NCBI GenBank assembly: GCA_019454045.1
Contig: SKCR01038915.1
Coordinates: forward strand, 1 to 64,000
Direction of reading: 5' to 3'
DNA: 64,000 bases
Origin: Zanthoxylum bungeanum
Lineage: Eukaryota > Streptophyta > Magnoliopsida > Sapindales > Rutaceae
Numbering within the stretch: the first letter of the stretch is position 1; each line of letters opens with the position of its first letter. Both the position numbers and the translations under genes were made by a program. Under the pieces are notes generated by a model. The model was not told where the DNA came from and ran no database searches. It saw only the letters and a list, made by a program, of their open reading frames with translations. Below, piece by piece: positions 59,193-64,000 of this stretch.

Positions 59193-59575
59193 ATGAGTAC
59201 CGGGGGGCGAGGCCCATATCAACATCAATATCAATTTTGGGGATGAGTCCCGGGGGCGAGGCCCACATCACCATCAGTATCAGTTTTACCGGGTATGGCA
59301 CTCCGGGTATGGAGACACACCAACATCAGTATCAGTTTTGCCAGGTATGGCACTCCGGGTATGGAGACACACCAACATCAGTATCAATTTTTCCAGGTAT
59401 GGTACTCCGGGTATGGAGACACATCAGCATCAGTATCAGTTTTGCCGGGTATGGCACTCCGGGTATGGAGATATTACAGCGACACCTCGGGTATGGGGTT
59501 TAGCATGCCAGGTACGACACTCCGGGTATGGAGACGCAACCGCGACACCTCAGTTATAGGGTTTAGCATGCCAGG
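59193..59575. repeat. tandem repeat, period 52 bp, about seven degenerate units
   Basis: 'actccgggtatggagac' recurs at 59299, 59351, 59403 and 59455, then 59518. Two earlier units carry 'gaggcccacatcaccatcag' instead. It lies just left of the F2 LTR. Tandem repeats before the 3' LTR are common in Tat elements. Confidence 0.75.
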
Positions 59576-59585
59576 TACGGGCGAC

Positions 59586-62028
59586 TGTAGGCACTTCATT
59601 TTTGCATATAAGTCCCGATGATGAGCCTCGTGCGGAGGCACTACCTTTTAAGTCACGGAAGTCGCGGGAAACAGACATCGGAAGGGAAAAGTCAAGAATT
59701 GACATCTTGTTGGATTTAATTCGCTTGTTTAGCTTCGGGTTTGCTCGTTGGATCTCTGTTTTAAAATTTATCCCCGGCCCAAACCATAAACCTACCCTCT
59801 CCTCTCCTATGCACGCACCACTCGCAACAAAAATAATAAACCCTAAAAGCCAATGAACCCCACACAAACAACAAAATTAAATAACCCACAAAAATAAATT
59901 CAACAAATAAATAAATAAGTCACAAACAAACAAACAAGACAAATCACAAGAAACCAAAACACTCCCCTCTCTTCAAACCACCCCACGTGAAACACAAACA
60001 AATTCAACAAAACACAAACAGATTCAACAAAGCACATGCCTCACTTCCCTTTTCAACAAAAAGCCAAGACTTAAAACATTAAACAGTAATTGCCTCCCAA
60101 TAAATGATCCGACACCCTCCAACCCTCCACCAAATAACAAAACCAATAATTTAATAGCCTCCCTCTTCACTATAAAAAGAAACAAAAATCCTAAGTTCCC
60201 TTGGATCATGCACACGTGAAACCCCCCTCACTCTCTCTCTACTTCACTCTCCATTTTCACGAAAAACACAACAACAAACCCTAAAATAAAATCACCTAAC
60301 TGCTCCCTACACACAAACAAGACACGTCCAAAACAATAAAACCCTAGCCCCTCACAGTCCACTAAAATTAACGTCCCCAAGCTGCATGAAATAGTCTTCA
60401 TTCAAGCCTTCAAACTGCCACTCATTAGCCTGCCCTTCCACGCAAATCACATAGCTCACAAGCCCTTCATCTTCACGCCATTATCTCCTTAAAATAACAC
60501 CCTATTTGATGCACAATAACAGCCACTGCCGTAACAAATAAACACTTCAAAACAGACCCCATGCACACGCAAAACCCTTAGCCTCTCTCTATCACTCTTG
60601 GCAAAAAAATAGCTCATCCACTCACGCATAAAGTCCTCACACCAGCCCCATTCACGCCTAGTCACATAACTTTCATCAGCCCTCACGCTAAAGTCACCCT
60701 CACATACTGCCTCCTTCAACACTCACGCAACAAGCCCCTGAAACCAGCCCCTGACCTGCACGCAATAGCCCCTGAAAGCAGCCCCTAAATCCACGCCAAT
60801 TACCCCTGAAAACAGCCCATGAATCCACGCAAATTGCCCCCTGAAAACAGCCTCTGAACTCACGCCAATTACCCCTCAAAACAGCCCACAGTGAACTCTC
60901 TTATTACTACCGAAACTGTACCCTGAAATCATCCCAACAACACCGCAAACTGTACCCTGAAATCTACCCAACAACACCATAAACTTCACCCCAAACAACT
61001 CTCCACATTACCGTAAATCAGTAAGCTAAAATCGTGACCAGAAACTGCCATAAAACCGAGTAAAACAGCAGTCCAAATAGTGAAACAGCGAAGGAAAACA
61101 TTGAACCAGTGAACCGGAGGAGTTGCGGAGCATCAACCCTTCCGAAAACCGCGTACCGCACTTCTGAGAGACGACTAAAGAGGTTAGACCTGAGGGCAAC
61201 CTTTTTGTTTATTCTATTTTATTCGTATTTATTTTATTGCTTTATTTCGTATGATTATTGTGGATTGGTGCATAATGTGATTTCCGGATGAATGAAATAT
61301 GTGTTCTCTCTTGCGGTATATCGGATGGAAACCCAGACGTAAATTCCACAGCCGAATCCGAATGGACGGTATTACGGTTTGCACTCGGGATACAATGCCA
61401 CGTACCACTTGAGAGACACACGTATTTCGTTTCATCCAACCTTGTATTCAAGAATGATTAGGCCGTTAGTAGGTTATTTATTTTTTAAGTATGATTTAGT
61501 CTAGTACGTTATTTCTTTATGCATGATTTAGTTATTTTCTTTCGCAATAGGAGTTTAATTTACGTTTATGTTTAGATTGTTATTTATTTTTCGTATTTGA
61601 TAATTCAACACGCTCATTGTGTGATATCGTATGTTTACCGTTATGATAACTTACATTTAAAGCATGGCACGCTCATTGTGTGATATCATATGTTTGTCGT
61701 TATGATAACTTACTTTTAAAGCATACAAACTTAGATTTAAGCCGTATAGGAATTTAGGTGTAGGTTACCTTTTTTGCAAATGTATGTTGAGTAGACTTGG
61801 TTAAAATTGCACAAATCCGTTCATTACAAGTGACATAAGTAAGGGACCATTCCGAACCCAATGGCTTGAGGTCTTCCATTGCGAGGGGTGAGTGCGGCCT
61901 TAAATTATTTTCCTGGTTCACACCGGGTGGCGACTCCACTATTCTCCGGTTTAGTCCCCTGCGGCCTACTCCGTACTCCTAACTGGGCCGCGAGCCTGGA
62001 ACAGCATCGCCGATTTCTGTGTCCTATA
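59586..62028 (+). mobile_element. LTR of F2 (Tat-type Ty3/gypsy)
   Basis: Starts TGTAGGCAC and ends CCTATA (TACA in F1), 2443 bp, followed by GTC and the primer binding site. Homologous to F1 7631-9509 reversed. Inside are about five units of 'cccctgaaaacagcccatg' (60720-60895) and a 59-bp duplication (61609-61725). Repeat-bearing sequence on its left and a primer site on its right would fit an LTR shared by two tandem elements. Confidence 0.75.
60171..60180 (+). promoter_or_regulatory. TATA box of the F2 LTR
   Basis: TATAAAAAGA, matching the F1 TATA position. Confidence 0.5.
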
Positions 62029-62031
62029 GTC

Positions 62032-62048
62032 TGGCGACTCCACTGGGG
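62032..62048 (+). promoter_or_regulatory. primer binding site of F2
   Basis: TGGCGACTCCACTGGGG, three bases after the LTR end. Same site as F1. Confidence 0.72.
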
Positions 62049-62875
62049 ATAGAGAATCGGCCCCGAAATAATGTCTTGTAATGTTTGTGATTTGTGCTTT
62101 AATTAACCATGTCTAAAGTAGCTTGAAGGGGTTTAATCAAAGGCATTGTTAAGGCTAGGTGATGGTTTGGTGTCTTCCTTCACTCACTACCTTTCTATAA
62201 GGAAAAGCTGTGAAGGCACCTAGATAATCATTATTCGTAGCTCGCTGTGACAGACTAATTTGGAGGACTTGTTGTTTATTCCTGTCACCAAGGCGATAAG
62301 AGCCTAAGAGGCTTGGGTATTTAAGAGAGTTCGCTCCACCCTCCCTCTGGGGAATCTACAGTAAGAAATCTATTTGACAGTTAGTCACACACCGTAACTC
62401 GTTGGCACGTACCTTAAGGTATAAAAAAGGCGCGCTCACTTGGTCGCTCGAACCCTTGAGTGGGGAGTCCTAGTTGTGGGAAATCCTTCATCAGCGAGAG
62501 CCTTTGTTTACACTTCTGTAAACCTACATGTGAACCATAGTTGTATGACCAATAAAAATTATTTCTTTATGTTTGTGTTTGGGATCATCGTCATTTGGAT
62601 TCAGTCGGACCTCTTGTCATAAGATATGAACTTGTTGGTCCATTTAAACTGGGACGAGTCCGTGTCCTTTGACAATTGGGCCAAAAGCTACTAAAATACC
62701 GATAGGCCATTTTGTGTTTAGGACTTTTATTATTTGAAGTTGTTTAGCCATGTTATCGCAAAAGTATAAACTTGTTGGGCCTTTTTAACTGGGACACGTT
62801 TCCACCGCGCAATAGTATGATTGGATGCTTTAAAATGATAATGGGCCGACTTATAAATTCTATACATCGCGTGCA
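62049..62875 (+). other. F2 leader, ending in an inverted junction
   Basis: Non-coding, homologous to F1 7610-6780 reversed. At 62875 it leaves the leader and enters F3 gag on the opposite strand. Confidence 0.7.
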
Positions 62876-63554
62876 GTAGTTCTTCTTCCCGTTCACTTCC
62901 CCTTTTTGCGACCTCCGCCTCGTCACTATCTGAGAAGTTTTTCCAAAAATCCCTCATTTGCTCCATTTCACCTTTACCAATGTTGTCCCGTATCCCCGTG
63001 TGAGAAGTTTGGTGGTTGTGGATTTGGAGGAAAAGGCCGTCGGGTATGCCGGAGTTGATCATGTAGGTGGGTGAAGGTCTTCTGTGTGTGTTAGGTTGTT
63101 TCTTTTCGGGGTCGGGTATTTTGTGGGAGTCTATGAGGTCTTGGATCTCATGTCTAAGGCGGGTGCATTTGTTAGTTTCATGGCCTTTTTGCTGATGGAG
63201 GTAACACTAAAGGTTCAAGTCAAGGTAGCATGGCACAGGGTTTGGAAGTGGTTTAGGCTCTAAGGGATTTATGAGTCCTTGCCTTTTCAGCTCTTCAAAT
63301 ACCTCCGACAAAGGTCTACCGAGATTGGAGAATCGTCTGTTTCTGATAGGGGTAACCTCAGAGGGAGTGGGCTTGGTCCTTGAAGGTTCTCCAATGGTCT
63401 TTCCATCCTGGTTACACAACTTTCTGTTATTGGCTGTACAGGGTACGGTCAAACTGGCCGCAACATTGGTCAAAACTTGCAGCTGCTCAGTAATTTTTGT
63501 TACTTTGGTCTCCAATTGATCCAGGCGGGATCCCTCATTGACTGACTCGCTCAT
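62876..63554 (-). pseudogene. F3 gag (Tat-type), broken and truncated
   Basis: Starts at ATG 63554 (MSESVNEGSRLDQLETKVTK), with a short N-terminal coiled coil. It continues with RPLSEVFEELKRQGLINPL and, after a stop at 63207, with a cysteine/histidine stretch (CYLHQQKGHETNKC) that matches the tail of Tat gags. The frame is cut at 62876 by the junction with the F2 leader. The remaining gag and all of pol are absent. Confidence 0.7.
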
Positions 63555-64000
63555 ATTGGCTGATGGTCTTCTGACGAGTCTTCCTTCTTCCCTAACCCAA
63601 CGGGTATCTATAATGGCTTTTAAGACATATGGGTTAACATGATGCGTGTATGAATGAGATGCATGAGATGCACGCGATGTATAGAATATATAAGTCGGCC
63701 CATTATCATTTTAAAGCATTCAATCATACTATTGCACGGTGCAAACTTGTCCCAGTTAAAAAGGCCCAACAAGTTTATACTTTTGCGATCACATGGCTAA
63801 ACAACTTTAAATAATAAAAGTCCTAAACACAAAATGGCCTATCGGCATTTTAGAAGCTTTTGGCCCAATTGTCAAAGGACACGAAATCGTCCCAGTTTAA
63901 ATGGCCCAACAAGTTCATATCTCTTAACAAGAGGTCCGACTGAATCCAAATGATGATGATCCCAAACACAAACATAAAGAAATAATTTTTATTGGTCATA
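63555..64000 (-). other. F3 leader
   Basis: Tat leader reading leftward into the gag start, collinear with F1 6715-7090. It contains the 'acccaacgggtat' block that borders the deletion joint in F1. Confidence 0.7.

Larger units (their letters stand above)
62544..64000. repeat. large inverted repeat: 332-bp arms around a 793-bp spacer
   Basis: Arms 62544-62875 and 63669-64000 are diverged reverse complements, both Tat leader sequence. The spacer is the F3 gag. The right arm runs to the window edge, so the palindrome probably extends outward. Confidence 0.75.

Noticed and set aside
59237..59621. Overlapping Gly/Trp-rich frames
   Set aside because: They are translations of the 52-bp tandem repeat in three frames.
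1..64000. Endogenous pararetrovirus or other viral insert
   Set aside because: All pol fragments have copia or Tat gypsy order with LTRs, and no movement or coat protein gene was seen.

Overview
This window is intergenic DNA of a flowering plant, probably a eudicot. It is AT-rich and made almost entirely of LTR retrotransposons nested inside one another. I see no intact host gene, rRNA, tRNA gene or CRISPR array. All the coding sequence recognised belongs to Ty1/copia or Ty3/gypsy elements, to a host-type gene carried by one of them, or to a plant 'putative gypsy-type transposon' gene. Nearly every reading frame is broken by stops, frameshifts or deletions. I use these labels: G1 and G2 are two copies of a long-LTR element carrying a LOG (cytokinin-activating enzyme) homologue. 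F1, F2 and F3 are Tat-type Ty3/gypsy elements. A, B, C, E0 and E1 are Ty1/copia elements. D is a fragment carrying a Transposase_28-like gene. Layout: 1-4947 is the 3' part of G1 (unknown ORF, LOG pseudogene, leader repeats, 3' LTR). 4948-9509 is F1 on the minus strand, with G1 inserted in its integrase gene. 9510-35427 is G2, whose LOG gene was hit by F1. G2 is also split by copia A (10933-32892). A's RNase H region is split by a solo LTR, E0 (18423-30475), and E0 is split by a complete copia, E1 (18841-28886, minus). Target-site duplications and an unoccupied site present in G1 support this order. 35428-36117 is unassigned. 36118-44813 is copia B, whose 3' LTR stops abruptly. 44814-51783 is read here as an inverted block of about 7 kb. 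Its ends are the missing half of B's LTR (50551-51783, minus) and the missing half of copia C's LTR (44814-45891), so both breakpoints lie inside LTRs. D lies within the block. 51784-58165 is copia C on the minus strand. 58166-59585 is non-coding and ends in a 52-bp tandem repeat. 59586-62875 is the LTR, primer binding site and leader of F2. 62876-64000 is the gag and leader of F3 on the minus strand, forming a large palindrome with F2. The points most worth following up are these. (1) A LOG-family gene is carried in the post-pol position of an LTR element in two diverged copies. (2) The copia LTRs (A, E0, E1, B) hold a chain of about ten adjacent perfect hairpins, nearly all with 3-nt loops. 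The decayed pol genes of E1 and B show quasi-palindromes that have become perfect palindromes. (3) Short motifs are repeated between primer binding site and gag in two copia lineages. (4) A 7-kb inversion can be reconstructed to the base from LTR halves. (5) A dense G-box cluster bracketed by CG-rich 12-bp palindromes lies just upstream of the TATA box in the G LTR.
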